Below are positions 18,210-27,992 of a stretch of DNA of 64,000 nt, in pieces. Below the pieces are notes generated by a model, which had not been told where the DNA came from, ran no database searches, and was given only the letters and a program-made list of their open reading frames with translations. Position 1 is the stretch's first letter. Every line of letters starts with the position of its first letter. Both the position numbers and the translations under genes were made by a program. This DNA comes from an uncultured bacterium (lineage in GTDB: Bacteria > Verrucomicrobiota > Kiritimatiellia > CAIVKH01): positions 30,813 through 94,812 of the forward strand of contig CAIVKH010000137.1 in the NCBI GenBank assembly GCA_903906425.1. The letters are read 5' to 3'.

Positions 18210-19301
18210 ATGAAAACAAAAATAACTATTGCCATCACGATGTTGGTTGCCGCGACAATTCGCGCCGAACAAGTTTCAGTCACCAGCGACATTGACGCGC
18301 CGCGCGCAGGCGAAACCATTGAAGTGAAATTGAAGACTCCCGGCGCGGTCATCGTGCGCGACTCCGCGGGAAAAGAAATCCTGTCGCAAATGATCGGCGA
18401 CGACACAGTAATCTTCCAAGCCGACTTCGCGCCGAAAGAGACCAAGAAGTTCACCGTGACGCCCGGCAAGTCATCGCTGCCGGAACCTTCCGTCCGCACC
18501 TTTGCCCGCTTCGTGCCGGAGCGCGCCGATGACTTCGCATGGGAGAACGACCGCATCGCCTTTCGAATGTACGGCCCGGCCTTGCAAAAACAGGACGGCG
18601 ACAAGACGGGAAGCGGCGTTGACGTCTGGTGCAAGCACGTCCGCGAGCCTGTCATCAATTCAATGTACAAGAGAAAGAACTATCACAACGACGACGGCAA
18701 AGGCGCCGATAACTATCGCGCCGGCCCGAATCGCGGTTGCGGCGGCGCGGCGATCTGGTCGGACAACAAGTTCTGGCCGTCGCGTTGCTTCAAGACCTGG
18801 AAGCTCATCGCCGAAGGTCCGGTCCGCGCGGTGGTCGAACTGACTTACGCGCCGTGGAACGCAAACGGACTTACGGTCTCCGAGGTGAAACGCGTCTCGC
18901 TTGACCTTGGTTCGAATCTAAGCCGCTTTGAATGTCACTATGACACCGGCAATCAACCCGTCACCGCCGCTGCGGGTTTGTTCATCCACTCCGGCGCGAG
19001 CATCGTGGCGCACGGCGACTCTTGGGCAAGCCTGTGGGAAAAATTCAGCGAAGGCGACGGCCCCGGCTTCATCCCCGTTGGACTCGTGTGGCCCGCGACC
19101 AGCGACGGCAAGTTCGGCCAAGCCGACGGCCACGCGCTCGTCACGACCTCTCTGAAGGCTGGCGAACCTTTCGTCTATTATGCCGGCGCCGGTTGGAGCA
19201 AGGGCCCGGACTTCCCGGATGCGGCGGCATGGAACGCCTATCTCGCCGCCATCGCCGCGCACCTGAATTCGCCGCTGCGCGTCACCGTCACCGCCGACTA
19301 A
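18210..19301 (+). CDS. Secreted DUF4861 family protein
   Basis: 363 residues with a signal peptide (MKTKITIAITMLVAATIRA) and a conserved-looking DUF4861 core: DDFAWENDRIAFRMYGPAL, DVWCKHV, NRGCGGAAIW and GPVRAVVELTYAPW. Members are common in polysaccharide-utilisation loci of Bacteroidetes and PVC bacteria, and some relatives act on unsaturated uronic sugars. The substrate here is not assignable. It stands alone, with a palindrome array starting 1 nt after the stop. Confidence 0.75.
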   Translation: MKTKITIAITMLVAATIRAEQVSVTSDIDAPRAGETIEVKLKTPGAVIVRDSAGKEILSQMIGDDTVIFQADFAPKETKKFTVTPGKSSLPEPSVRTFARFVPERADDFAWENDRIAFRMYGPALQKQDGDKTGSGVDVWCKHVREPVINSMYKRKNYHNDDGKGADNYRAGPNRGCGGAAIWSDNKFWPSRCFKTWKLIAEGPVRAVVELTYAPWNANGLTVSEVKRVSLDLGSNLSRFECHYDTGNQPVTAAAGLFIHSGASIVAHGDSWASLWEKFSEGDGPGFIPVGLVWPATSDGKFGQADGHALVTTSLKAGEPFVYYAGAGWSKGPDFPDAAAWNAYLAAIAAHLNSPLRVTVTAD

Positions 19302-19302
19302 C

Positions 19303-19349
19303 TTCCAATGATTGGAAACGACCGGCGCGCAAATTTCCAATCATTGGAA
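19303..19349. repeat. Palindrome array 6 (2 copies, G then C)
   Basis: Perfect copies start at 19303 and 19335, 32 bp apart, only 1 nt after the DUF4861 gene stop. Confidence 0.95.
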
Positions 19350-19451
19350 AGGCCGGTGCCGATGCCGCTCTTCCGCATAGGATCCGGATGGAGATCAGTT
19401 AGACGAAAGGGAGAGAAGAAATCGCGTGGATAAAAAACTGCAATGTTAGGC

Positions 19452-19480
19452 TTGTGTTTGGCCGGAACCGCCCTTATTAG
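19452..19480 (+). promoter_or_regulatory. Probable promoter of the H1-like gene
   Basis: TTGTGT (19452-19457), a 17-nt spacer and TATTAG (19475-19480). It lies 30 nt upstream of the start codon, which has an AAAGGA ribosome-binding site. Confidence 0.4.
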
Positions 19481-19510
19481 TTATCCCAGTTATCAAATGA
19501 AAGGATAGTT

Positions 19511-19912
19511 ATGTCCACGATCAATGAAGCAATCAAACAGTTGGAAGCCAAGCGAGCGAGCGCCGAGAAGGAAATCGCCGCACTGACCGCCGCCATCAAC
19601 GCCCTCACGTCATTGGGCGGAACCGCAGCCCCCGTGGCCGCCGTCCCGGCCCCGGCGAAGAAGCGCACGATGTCCGCGTCGGCCCGGGCGAAGATTCGCG
19701 CCGCGCAGAAAGCCCGCTGGGCAGTGTTGAAAAGCGGAAAGGCGAAGGCTGCAAAGCCGAAAGCAGTCAAGGCCGTGAAGGCTGTCAAGGCTGCGAAGCC
19801 GGCAAAGAAGAAGCCCGTGATTTCTGCGGCCGGAATCGAAAAGATTCGCGCTGCACAGAAGGCCCGCTGGGCGAAGATCAAGGCTGAGAAAGCCGCCCCC
19901 GCCGCGGCATAA
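19511..19912 (+). CDS. Histone H1-like Lys/Ala-rich basic protein
   Basis: 133 residues. The N-terminus is a short coiled coil (about 1-35: INEAIKQLEAKRASAEKEIAAL). The rest is Lys/Ala/Pro-rich with KAVKAVKAVKAAKPAKKK in the centre. A motif of the form KIRAAQKARWA occurs twice, at about residues 60-70 and 113-123, flanking the basic stretch. This resembles H1-like nucleoid proteins combined with a small repeated RxAQKARW element seen in many bacteria. DNA binding is inferred. It is a monocistronic gene with its own promoter and an intrinsic terminator, suggesting strong expression. Confidence 0.75.
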   Translation: MSTINEAIKQLEAKRASAEKEIAALTAAINALTSLGGTAAPVAAVPAPAKKRTMSASARAKIRAAQKARWAVLKSGKAKAAKPKAVKAVKAVKAAKPAKKKPVISAAGIEKIRAAQKARWAKIKAEKAAPAAA

Positions 19913-19940
19913 CGCCGGCAATATTTCTGAAAATGCGAAG

Positions 19941-19972
19941 GGCCGCCCATGCAAAAGGGCGGCCTTTTTTTT
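19941..19972 (+). terminator. Intrinsic terminator after the H1-like gene
   Basis: Perfect 8-bp stem GGCCGCCC/GGGCGGCC (19941-19948 with 19957-19964), 8-nt loop and a run of eight T. It is the clearest intrinsic terminator in the window, and this 3' end has no palindrome array. Confidence 0.92.
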
Positions 19973-20145
19973 CGTCGCGGCGTGAGCCTGGCCGCAGGCC
20001 TTCGCAACCGCGAAGACTGGATGGATAGGTTGACGAGCCGCGGATCATTGTCTGCCTTGGCCGAATCCCATGCCAATGTTTTTGTGCCTCGACGGCTTCG
20101 GCGTGGCGCGGCAGAATTGACGGTGACATTGGGGGATTTTTCGGG

Positions 20146-22962
20146 ATGAAAACATTTGTCTGTTGCGCACTCATTTCTCTGGCGCTGCGTGCCAGCGCCG
20201 GCACGCCCGACGCAGAGTATTTCGCCGGCCTTTCCTTTCTTGATGCGGGAAGTTATGGCCAGGCGGCGGCGAAGTTCGAAGCCGCATGTGCGGCCTCACC
20301 GGAGGATGTTCGCTTTGTCCTTGCGCTCGGGGTCGCGCAACTGCTCGGAGAACATTCGACGGAGGCGCTCGCAACCATGCAGCGCGCATACCGTCTCACC
20401 AGCGGAACCAATCGCGCGACGCGCATGTGGTTGTCCGCCGCCCAGTGCATGGCCGGCGATCTTGAACACGCGCGCATGACCGGCGGATTCAATTTCAACG
20501 ACCCGTACGACAAACTCATCTATGATGCGTTCAACACTTACGGATTGTCCATTTTTCAGGCGCGAAATGGTGCAGACGCCCAGCAGCTCGCAGCATGGAA
20601 GCGTGAGGCCCTGGCAAAATTTCCCGAAGTCGCGCGCGAGTTCTCCCGGCATTCAAAGACCGGTGCCGGCGCGGCGGTCAACGAGGCGATTATCACCCAG
20701 GCGGCGGATTTGTTCCGTGCGGGTAACTATGCCGCAGCCCTGACCGCCATCGAGCAGGCGCGGACATCCGGTCATGATGATGTGTATGCCGCGTGGCTTC
20801 ACGGAGAAATTCTTTTGCACTGCGATGCTCCCGAAGCTGCACGCGCGGTCTTCACCGATTTGCTCACGCTCTCGCCCGACGCGTCGGCGGCCTATCTTGG
20901 CCGCGCCCAGGCGCACGCTCTGCTCGGCGAATTCAGCAGCGCAAGACGCGATCTCGCACATTCCCGCGAGCGCGCCGCAAGCGATCCGCGGCTGCGGCTT
21001 GATGCCGGCGCGCCTGCGCGGCAGAAAGAAATCGAGAAACTCCTATCGGAACCAACCGGTGACGCAGCCGAGCTAATGCAGCAACTCGTGGACAAGCCCG
21101 GCGATTGGAATACTTCAATCGCGACAGCATCGCGAGTCCATCACGCCGGAGCGTCTTCGCGCCTGCGCTGGGACGAGACCTATCAGGAAGGTCTGCGCGC
21201 GGCGACCATTCCGACTCTCGATAACCCAAGAGACGCTGATGCGTGGGCCGCGCTCGCCGAATATCTGGATCGAAACAGACTCGTGTGGGCGACATCCGTC
21301 GAGCCGCGCGCGAAGCCGCAGACGTTTCGGACTTATCGCCAGCAATATGAAATCAATGGCATCATTCAGGCCGCCGATGCGGCGCTGGCACGCAATCCAA
21401 AACATGCGCGCGCGATGACATCGCGAGCATCGGCAATGATTGCCGGCGGCGACTATGCCGGGGCCGAGCAACTTCTACGCAAGGCGATGGCCATTCATCC
21501 CGTGCCGCAGACATTCGAATTGCTGAACGATCTTGTCACACGCGCCGCCGAGGCGAAGGCTGGTGAAGCTGCTGCGCGCCGCAGGCCGCGAACCGAAACC
21601 ACGCGGGAGACGCGGTCCGACGGGGAGTACATTGTCACGAAGACTTACCCTCCTTCTGCGGCCGATCTCGCGCGGGCCGAGGAGCTGGATGCCGAAGCCC
21701 GCGTGCTCTTCGCCGAGGCTGCCGACCTTTATAAGAGGCTCCTTTCCGCGACGCGCGGAACGCCCGACGAGAAATTCTATCGCGCCCGCGATGCGTGGTC
21801 GCATGGCGACGGCAGCACCGCGATCAGCCTTCTGCGCGAGCTTACCGGCCCGCGTCCGTCCGATCCGCGCTATCACCACCAGCTTCTCGATTGGCTTCGC
21901 GCCGGCGACGCGGCGACTTATGACGAACAATTTTCCGATTCGGCAAACCGCATCCATTCGACCGCCGCAGGAATGCTCCGCATCGCATGGCGCGCCGTCG
22001 GGCGCGGCGCCTTCAATTCAGCCTCCGATGCGCTGGCGCGCGCCCGCCCGCTCGATCTCACCGACTCCAGAATTCTTGTCTATTCCGGCATCATCGCCGA
22101 TGAGCAAAACCAAACCGACCGGGCTGTCGCGTTCTACCGTTCCGCCCTCGCGATGGAAGAGGCCCGCCTTCGCTTGCTGGGCCGCGGCATTGAAAAGGGA
22201 ACAACTCATCTGGGTCCGGATGACTGGCCGCTCTGTGCCGAAGCGAGTCTTCGCCTATCCGCTCTTCTCACGCGATCCGGCCGCGACAAGGAAGCTGCCG
22301 ATGTTCTCTCCACGATGTCGCGCGGGTTAAGCAGCCGCGTTGATCTGCCTGATCCCTTCGTAACTTCGCGCGAGGCGATGGCGCTGCCGGCTGGACAGCT
22401 TCCCAGTTCCCAGGTTGAGCCCGGCACTATTCCAGAAGCGCCGCCCGCGAATGCGCTGCTGGCATGGATGCACGTTGCCTCCGGCAACATCCTGCGCGAT
22501 GCCGGCCGCGCCAACGATGCCGGGGCGGCCTATGTCGCCGCGCTCAAACTTACCCGCGCCGAAGTCCGCCCATTGGAGAGTTATAGCCGCGATGAAAAGG
22601 ATCTTCTCGCCGAAGCCCGGAAACTTATTCCCGCGCGAATCATTCCGCGCTTCGACATGGCCATGAGCCTGGCCCAGCAGGGCGCGATTGAATCCGGCGC
22701 GATCAAGAGCGCGAAACAGATTTATCAGGAGCAGCAGGCCGCGCATGAAAAGCAATATCAGGCCGCCGGTGACATTGATCGCGAATACGCGCGGCGCAGC
22801 ATGGAAATCAACGCCGACTTCGCCGCCAGGCGTCGCGCCATTGACCGCTTCGACGCGGCCGGCATGAAGGCGATCCAGGAAGACTGCGCGGGAAAGCAAA
22901 AGGACCTCCAAGCCTGGCGCGAAGAACAGATGCGCAAACTTTACGGCCCCGGCTACCGCTGA
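20146..22962 (+). CDS. Large secreted TPR protein
   Basis: 938 residues beginning with a signal peptide (MKTFVCCALISLALRASA). Repeated TPR-type helices run along most of the length (for example AGLSFLDAGSYGQAAAKFEAAC, AADLFRAGNYAAALTAIEQA, AMIAGGDYAGAEQLLRKAMAIHP and YSGIIADEQNQTDRAVAFYRSAL). The C-terminal 100 residues are charged coiled coil (QQAAHEKQYQAAGDIDREYARR). It is likely a periplasmic or outer-membrane scaffold; no enzymatic domain is seen. It is monocistronic and faces the GH172 gene convergently. Confidence 0.75.
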   Translation: MKTFVCCALISLALRASAGTPDAEYFAGLSFLDAGSYGQAAAKFEAACAASPEDVRFVLALGVAQLLGEHSTEALATMQRAYRLTSGTNRATRMWLSAAQCMAGDLEHARMTGGFNFNDPYDKLIYDAFNTYGLSIFQARNGADAQQLAAWKREALAKFPEVAREFSRHSKTGAGAAVNEAIITQAADLFRAGNYAAALTAIEQARTSGHDDVYAAWLHGEILLHCDAPEAARAVFTDLLTLSPDASAAYLGRAQAHALLGEFSSARRDLAHSRERAASDPRLRLDAGAPARQKEIEKLLSEPTGDAAELMQQLVDKPGDWNTSIATASRVHHAGASSRLRWDETYQEGLRAATIPTLDNPRDADAWAALAEYLDRNRLVWATSVEPRAKPQTFRTYRQQYEINGIIQAADAALARNPKHARAMTSRASAMIAGGDYAGAEQLLRKAMAIHPVPQTFELLNDLVTRAAEAKAGEAAARRRPRTETTRETRSDGEYIVTKTYPPSAADLARAEELDAEARVLFAEAADLYKRLLSATRGTPDEKFYRARDAWSHGDGSTAISLLRELTGPRPSDPRYHHQLLDWLRAGDAATYDEQFSDSANRIHSTAAGMLRIAWRAVGRGAFNSASDALARARPLDLTDSRILVYSGIIADEQNQTDRAVAFYRSALAMEEARLRLLGRGIEKGTTHLGPDDWPLCAEASLRLSALLTRSGRDKEAADVLSTMSRGLSSRVDLPDPFVTSREAMALPAGQLPSSQVEPGTIPEAPPANALLAWMHVASGNILRDAGRANDAGAAYVAALKLTRAEVRPLESYSRDEKDLLAEARKLIPARIIPRFDMAMSLAQQGAIESGAIKSAKQIYQEQQAAHEKQYQAAGDIDREYARRSMEINADFAARRRAIDRFDAAGMKAIQEDCAGKQKDLQAWREEQMRKLYGPGYR

Positions 22963-23034
22963 GCTTTGTCTTCGTGTTGCCAAGATGAGCCGCGTGCGCC
23001 GGACAAATACACCTCATCGATGCCGTTGCAGAAT

Positions 23035-23081
23035 TTCCAATCATTGGAAATGGCGGGCCTGATGGTTTCCAATGATTGGCG
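23035..23081. repeat. Palindrome array 7 (2 copies, C then G)
   Basis: Copies start at 23035 (perfect) and 23067 (last two bases changed to CG), 32 bp apart. It lies between convergent genes, 72 nt after the TPR gene stop and 6 nt from the GH172 stop. Confidence 0.9.
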
Positions 23082-23087
23082 GCCGCG

Positions 23088-25430
23088 TCAGCGCGACAGG
23101 CCGGTCAATGCGGGCGTGAAGGCCGGCGAACCGGTGAGCGGCGTGGTGAAGTCGACGCGGAAATACGATTTGCCTTGGTAGTAGCCCCAGTCCTGCGCGC
23201 GGATGGCGAAGGCTTTCGACGGCAGCAGCACGAATGCATTCGGGATGCCGCCGATCATCGGCGCGTCGGGCGTGCCACGCAGCGCGTCGGGGGCGGCGGT
23301 CGCGCCCCACGTTGTCGTGTCGCCTTGCACGGCGTTCCACAAACCGCCGACGGTGCGCGCAAATTTTGTCCCGGCGCCAGTGCCGGCGATGCCGCCGTGC
23401 GTGCGGATGCCGAGCAGGACCCACGGCTCGTTGCGAACCATCGTCGATTCGGCGCAGAGCGCATGCGGGCCGTCGGCCAGTTCGACTCCGGCGACGAACA
23501 AATTGTACGGATGATCGCCGCCGAGCACGGGATTGCCGTCGAGAAATACGCTTGTCTTGCCGTTTGCGTTGAGGCCGACAAGCGCGCGATTCGGTTTCTC
23601 ATAGAACCACGACAGCAGCTTCGCCTGTTCCGCGGCCTGCGGGCCGAATTTGCCATCGAGGAAGGGTTGATAGTCCGACGCGGAAATATTTTCGCCGAGC
23701 AACCGGCGGTATTCGAGCGCACGGAGAGCGTAGATTCCGTTCTCCTCCGCGCCGGGGAAACGCCCGGCATATTCGCCAATCGCGGCGATTGCTTCGGCGA
23801 AGTTGTTCATGCGTTCGAGTTCGGTCAGCTGAAGCATGAACGACTGGCGGTAGTACGGATTCTCCGGCGGCCGTGTCCCGGCGACATCGGCGGGGCACGG
23901 CGGTGCGGCGGCGGGCTTGTCGAGATAGGCGAATGTAACGCTGCGGAAAAATCCCTTGCTCACGTTCTGGTCTCCGCGCTCGATTTCCATGCGCAGCGAT
24001 TTGGAGAACTTGAGCGGATCGACAAGCAGAAAGCGATAGGTTGAAACCGTGAACGGCGCGCGGTCGAAGATGCCGAAAAGTCCGGCGAAGGCCGCGCCAC
24101 GGAAATACCAACCGCCATTGAAGAAGTCCTCGAGGCCCGTGCCGTGCCACGACGGATTCGGTTCGCCGTCCACGTAGAACATTTCGTCGCCTTCGAGAAT
24201 CCACCACGGACGTTTCAGCTCTTCGAGATCTGCCGTGACGTTCAGGAAAACGCCCGCGACGTGCCCGTTGCCGTGGAAATCCGCGAAGCAGTGCGGCGTG
24301 CCCGGCTGCGGCCCGGTTTGTGACCAAAATGCGTGCAGATAGCCGAGGCCATCGACCGGCCCGGCGACGGCGTCGCCGGACCAGGAAACTGTCGCGCCGC
24401 GCGTGGCGCGATTCGCGACTTCGATGCGGATGGATTTCGCGAACGGCATCGGCAGATTGCAGTGCATGCCGTCGGGCGTATTGGCAAATGCGATGTTGCC
24501 GAAAGTCCTGCGGTGGCCGACCTGACCGAAGAAATCGCCGAGCGGTGTTTCGATCGCGGGCTGCGGGGAGCCGTCGTAGAAGACGCGAAGCAGCAGGTCG
24601 CTGAGAAGTTGATTGCGCGCGATGATGTTCGTCTTTGTGTCGTCATCGCCGCCGATTTGAATTTGGAACGCAGGCACCATGCCCGGGCCGGCGGCCTCGA
24701 AAATCTTCGCCGTGGCACCCGCGGCAATCGACTCGACGTGGCCGTTCTTTTTTTCAAGAGGCTTTGGTTCGACCGCGCCCCGCCACGCGGCGGCGACGGC
24801 GGAAAGCTGCGTTTCGTCTTCAGGCGAAAGTTTCGCAGGCGTCGATTCGACGGCGGTTCCAGCCGGCAGATCTTCAACATTCACCTGGTAGAAAATCCTC
24901 CGCGGACCCCAGAATGGATGGACCGGCGGCGAGTTGAATTCGATGCGAAGCGATTTCTGATAGGTGAGCGGAACGTAGCTCCACCAGCATAGATTGAGCT
25001 GTCGTGCCAGTGGCGGCTCGAATGGGTGCAGGTTGCCGAACACGTCTTCGATCTTACCGCTGAACCGCGGCGACTTCTCGCCGTCGAAGAAGAAGCGAAC
25101 CTGATAGTTTGCCCCCACATCCGCGCCGGTTGTCCACAGCCGCCGGACGACCCCGGGGCCTTTGAGGTTCGCAATCGTGACCCACCCTTTTTCCGGCGGC
25201 GGTTCGGTGAAAACATTGAAGTCGTCGTTGCCGCCGCTGCGGTCATGCGACGAAATCAACCGCGTTCCGCCGATATCCATTCGCGCGATCCGCGCCGTGT
25301 TCGTCAGGTCGCCCACAAACGACCGCCACGGAACGGCCGGTCCGATCACCGCCGTCGAGCCGCCCTGCTTCCCTCCGCAGCCCGCGATCGCCAGCGACGC
25401 GACAACAAAAATCCATGCAAAATTCTTCAT
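23088..25430 (-). CDS. DUF2961/GH172-type lipoprotein
   Basis: 780 residues with a lipoprotein signal (MKNFAWIFVVASLAIAGCGG). The DUF2961 double jelly-roll core spans about 60-550, with typical strings SSHDRSGGNDDFN, GPGVVRRLWTTGADVG, FYVDGEPNPSWHGTGLEDFFNGG and FYRGAAFAG-like continuation. GH172 members include alpha-fructofuranosidase and difructose-anhydride enzymes. An extra C-terminal domain of about 200 residues (FLDGNPVLGGDHPYNLFVAGVELADG) may bind substrate. It is probably surface-exposed or periplasmic. The start is ATG 25430. It is transcribed away from the GT4 gene. Confidence 0.8.
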   Translation of the reverse strand: MKNFAWIFVVASLAIAGCGGKQGGSTAVIGPAVPWRSFVGDLTNTARIARMDIGGTRLISSHDRSGGNDDFNVFTEPPPEKGWVTIANLKGPGVVRRLWTTGADVGANYQVRFFFDGEKSPRFSGKIEDVFGNLHPFEPPLARQLNLCWWSYVPLTYQKSLRIEFNSPPVHPFWGPRRIFYQVNVEDLPAGTAVESTPAKLSPEDETQLSAVAAAWRGAVEPKPLEKKNGHVESIAAGATAKIFEAAGPGMVPAFQIQIGGDDDTKTNIIARNQLLSDLLLRVFYDGSPQPAIETPLGDFFGQVGHRRTFGNIAFANTPDGMHCNLPMPFAKSIRIEVANRATRGATVSWSGDAVAGPVDGLGYLHAFWSQTGPQPGTPHCFADFHGNGHVAGVFLNVTADLEELKRPWWILEGDEMFYVDGEPNPSWHGTGLEDFFNGGWYFRGAAFAGLFGIFDRAPFTVSTYRFLLVDPLKFSKSLRMEIERGDQNVSKGFFRSVTFAYLDKPAAAPPCPADVAGTRPPENPYYRQSFMLQLTELERMNNFAEAIAAIGEYAGRFPGAEENGIYALRALEYRRLLGENISASDYQPFLDGKFGPQAAEQAKLLSWFYEKPNRALVGLNANGKTSVFLDGNPVLGGDHPYNLFVAGVELADGPHALCAESTMVRNEPWVLLGIRTHGGIAGTGAGTKFARTVGGLWNAVQGDTTTWGATAAPDALRGTPDAPMIGGIPNAFVLLPSKAFAIRAQDWGYYQGKSYFRVDFTTPLTGSPAFTPALTGLSR

Positions 25431-25518
25431 CGTGATTTGTCTCCGAACGCCCGCTTTCTACGCGGCGGCCCACAGCCGCGCAAGCGAAGAGCCGCGCGCC
25501 GCGGTCGCGATCCGTGTT

Positions 25519-25565
25519 TTCCAATCATTGGAACTTTCCGGCGGCGCGTTTTCCAATGATTGGAA
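25519..25565. repeat. Palindrome array 8 (2 copies, C then G), between divergent genes
   Basis: Perfect copies start at 25519 and 25551, 32 bp apart. Flanking genes (GH172 and GT4) are divergent, so this array is not at any gene 3' end; it is 88 and 56 nt from the two start codons. Confidence 0.95.
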
Positions 25566-25621
25566 AGTCCGGCAGATTCCAATTTCCGCGCGGCCCGCGA
25601 TGTGGTTAATCTCGCGCCATC

Positions 25622-26782
25622 GTGACCGAACCCATCGAAAAGAAACTTCGTATTTTGCACCTGAGCGGGCGGCCGCAATGGTGCGGCGAATCGAACCGCG
25701 TGCTCGTCGAGTGCGCCGGCCTCGCCGCGCGCGGCCATGATGTCTTGCTCGGCACGGCGCCGCACAGCGCGCTCGTCGAACACGGGCGCGAACGCGGCGT
25801 GCCGCTGCACACCGGCTTCCGGTTCACGAAAGGCTTCCGCCCGCACGACACGCTCCACGATATTCGCGAGCTGAAGAAGCTCCTCGCGTCGCGCCCGTTC
25901 GACATCGTCCATCTGCACACGCCGCGCGACACCTGGCCGGCCGCGTTCGCGATGGGACCGCGCGGACGCCCGGGCCGGCCGCTGCTGGTGCGAACCAAAC
26001 ACCACAGCCTGCGGACGCACGGCGGCGCGGTGCATCGCTGGCTCTACGGTTCGCGGATTGACCACCTCATCCTCGCCGGCGAGCGGCTCCGCGACACCAT
26101 CGCCGAACTGACCGCCGCAAATACGCTGACCGGCGATCGCGTTCACGTCATCCACAGCTCGATTGACGTTCACCGGTTCGATCCGGACCGCGTGGACGGC
26201 GCGAAGATCCGCGCGGAGTTCGGGCTGCAAAACCGTTTCGTCATCGGCCTGATCGGCCGCGTCTCCGTCGAGAAGGGCCACGCGGTCCTGCTGAACGTCC
26301 TCGAAAAACTGCGCGCGGAAAAACCGGAGATCGCCTGCCTCATCGTCGGCGAGGGCGATCAGCTCGAAGCGACGAAGCGGCGCGTGGCCGGCGGCCCGCT
26401 GCGCGACTGCGTAATCTTGACCGGCCCGCGCCGCGACATCCCCGACATCACCGCCGCGCTGGACATCCAGGTTGTGCCGAGCCTGTGGCTCGAAGCCTCG
26501 CCGGCCGTCGTCAAGGAAGCGATGGCGATGAACGTGCCGGTGATCGCCAGCGATGTCGGCGGCATCGCTGAAATCGTTCGCGATGAATTTGACGGGCTGA
26601 TCGTCCGCCCCGGCGATGAAGGCGAACTGCTCGCCGCGCTGCGCCGGATGATCAACGACGCGTCGTTCCGCCGGAGCATCGCCGCCGCGGGCCGCGCAAA
26701 GATCGTCGGCAGATTTTCTGACGAACAGCTCATCGAGCGCTCGATCGCGGTCTATCGGGAAATCCTGGGGCGGCCGGCATGA
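25622..26782 (+). CDS. GT4-family glycosyltransferase
   Basis: 386-residue retaining sugar transferase with GT-B fold, likely acting on lipid-linked envelope glycans. GTG start 25622. The N-terminal domain begins RILHLSGRPQWCGESNRV. The C-terminal nucleotide-sugar domain has GLIGRVSVEKGHAVLL and the E-x7-E type motif EASPAVVKEAMAMNVPVIASDVGG. The stop overlaps the start of the ligase gene (ATGA, 26779-26782), so they are translated as one unit, consistent with an O-antigen or lipid-core step. Confidence 0.85.
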   Translation: MTEPIEKKLRILHLSGRPQWCGESNRVLVECAGLAARGHDVLLGTAPHSALVEHGRERGVPLHTGFRFTKGFRPHDTLHDIRELKKLLASRPFDIVHLHTPRDTWPAAFAMGPRGRPGRPLLVRTKHHSLRTHGGAVHRWLYGSRIDHLILAGERLRDTIAELTAANTLTGDRVHVIHSSIDVHRFDPDRVDGAKIRAEFGLQNRFVIGLIGRVSVEKGHAVLLNVLEKLRAEKPEIACLIVGEGDQLEATKRRVAGGPLRDCVILTGPRRDIPDITAALDIQVVPSLWLEASPAVVKEAMAMNVPVIASDVGGIAEIVRDEFDGLIVRPGDEGELLAALRRMINDASFRRSIAAAGRAKIVGRFSDEQLIERSIAVYREILGRPA

Positions 26783-27984
26783 ATCCGAAAACTTGGAATG
26801 CCACGCAGAAGCTCTTCGCCGCCGTGGCCTTTGTTTTCGCGATGGTCTGGCTGTGGTCCAGCGGCGTCAAGGACGCGGTCACCTGGTGCGGGTTTGCGTG
26901 GGTGCTCGTCGGCGCGATCCGCCGCCGCGAGAAGATTTATTGTGGCGGGCTGGGCTGGCCGCTGCTGGCCTACCTGGTTTTCTGCGCGCTCTCCGCGTGG
27001 ACGTCCATTGATCCCAAATTCAGCTGGCGCGCCTACTGGAAACTGATCGAACTGGTCGCCGGCTTCATCGCGCTGGCGAACCTGCTGCGGCCGGACCGAC
27101 GCTCCGATGTCGCGGCCAGGTCCATCGCGCTGGCGATGATCGTCGCCGGTGCTGCCGATGCGATCCGCTTCGCGATTGACCGCCACTTCGACACGCACTT
27201 CTTCACCGACGGCCGCTGGGACGGATCGCGCTACGGCTTCCCGACGATCGCCGCCGCGGTCCACGCGGCCGGCTTCGTGCTGTGCGCGGCGCTGCTGCTG
27301 CGCGCGCGGACCATCGGCCAGCGGCTCGCGTGCGCGGCGGGCCTCGGCGTCATCGGCTGGCTGCTGCTCGGCTTCGAGACGCGCAGCGTGGTGCTCGGCA
27401 TCGCCGCAGGATTTCTCGTGCTGCTGCTCGCCGCGGCGCGCGACCGGAAGCGCGCGTTCAAGGCCATCGGGCTTTGTTCGGTCGCCTGCGCCGTTGCGCT
27501 GGTCGCGTCGCCCTCGTTCCGGGCGCGGATTGTCTCCGGCTCGTTCTCGGACCGCGTCGGCATCTGGAACGACGCGAAGAACACCATCCTGTTTGCGCCG
27601 AAAGTCGGGAAATATTTCGGCGTCGGCTACGGCCACGGAATTTTCCTGAAGGTTCACGAGGTGGCCGGCCGCCGCCACCGCGCCGCGCGGCAGGCCTACA
27701 ACCACACGCACAACATGATTCTCGAGGCGCTGGTGGAGACCGGATGGCCGGGGATGCTCGCGTGGCTCGCGCTGCTGGGAACCGCGGCGGTGCGGTTCGT
27801 GCGGGCGGTCCGCCGCGCCGACGACGAGCGCCGCTGGACGCTGGCCGCGCTGGCCGCCGCGCTGGTGACGCTGATTGTCTATGGCCAGTTCAGCGCCTTC
27901 TTCGCGCTGGCGCCGATCTTCATCTTCTGGAATCTGCTCGGCGTGCTGGCCGCCGCCGAAGCGCCGCCGCGGACGAGTCCTTGA
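26779..27984 (+). CDS. O-antigen ligase/polymerase-type membrane protein
   Basis: 401 residues with about ten hydrophobic segments and a Wzy/WaaL-like periplasmic loop. The conserved-looking YNHTHNMILEALVETGWPGML near residue 312 matches the O-antigen ligase (Wzy_C) signature. It would transfer or polymerise glycan chains on the periplasmic side of the inner membrane. It is translationally coupled to the GT4 gene. Ligase and polymerase cannot be told apart from sequence alone. Confidence 0.8.
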   Translation: MNPKTWNATQKLFAAVAFVFAMVWLWSSGVKDAVTWCGFAWVLVGAIRRREKIYCGGLGWPLLAYLVFCALSAWTSIDPKFSWRAYWKLIELVAGFIALANLLRPDRRSDVAARSIALAMIVAGAADAIRFAIDRHFDTHFFTDGRWDGSRYGFPTIAAAVHAAGFVLCAALLLRARTIGQRLACAAGLGVIGWLLLGFETRSVVLGIAAGFLVLLLAAARDRKRAFKAIGLCSVACAVALVASPSFRARIVSGSFSDRVGIWNDAKNTILFAPKVGKYFGVGYGHGIFLKVHEVAGRRHRAARQAYNHTHNMILEALVETGWPGMLAWLALLGTAAVRFVRAVRRADDERRWTLAALAAALVTLIVYGQFSAFFALAPIFIFWNLLGVLAAAEAPPRTSP

Positions 27985-27992
27985 TCCGCAAG

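Noticed and set aside
25577..25583. TTCCAAT half-site after array 8
   Set aside because: Out of the 32-bp phase and lacks the right arm; could be a remnant but not supportable.
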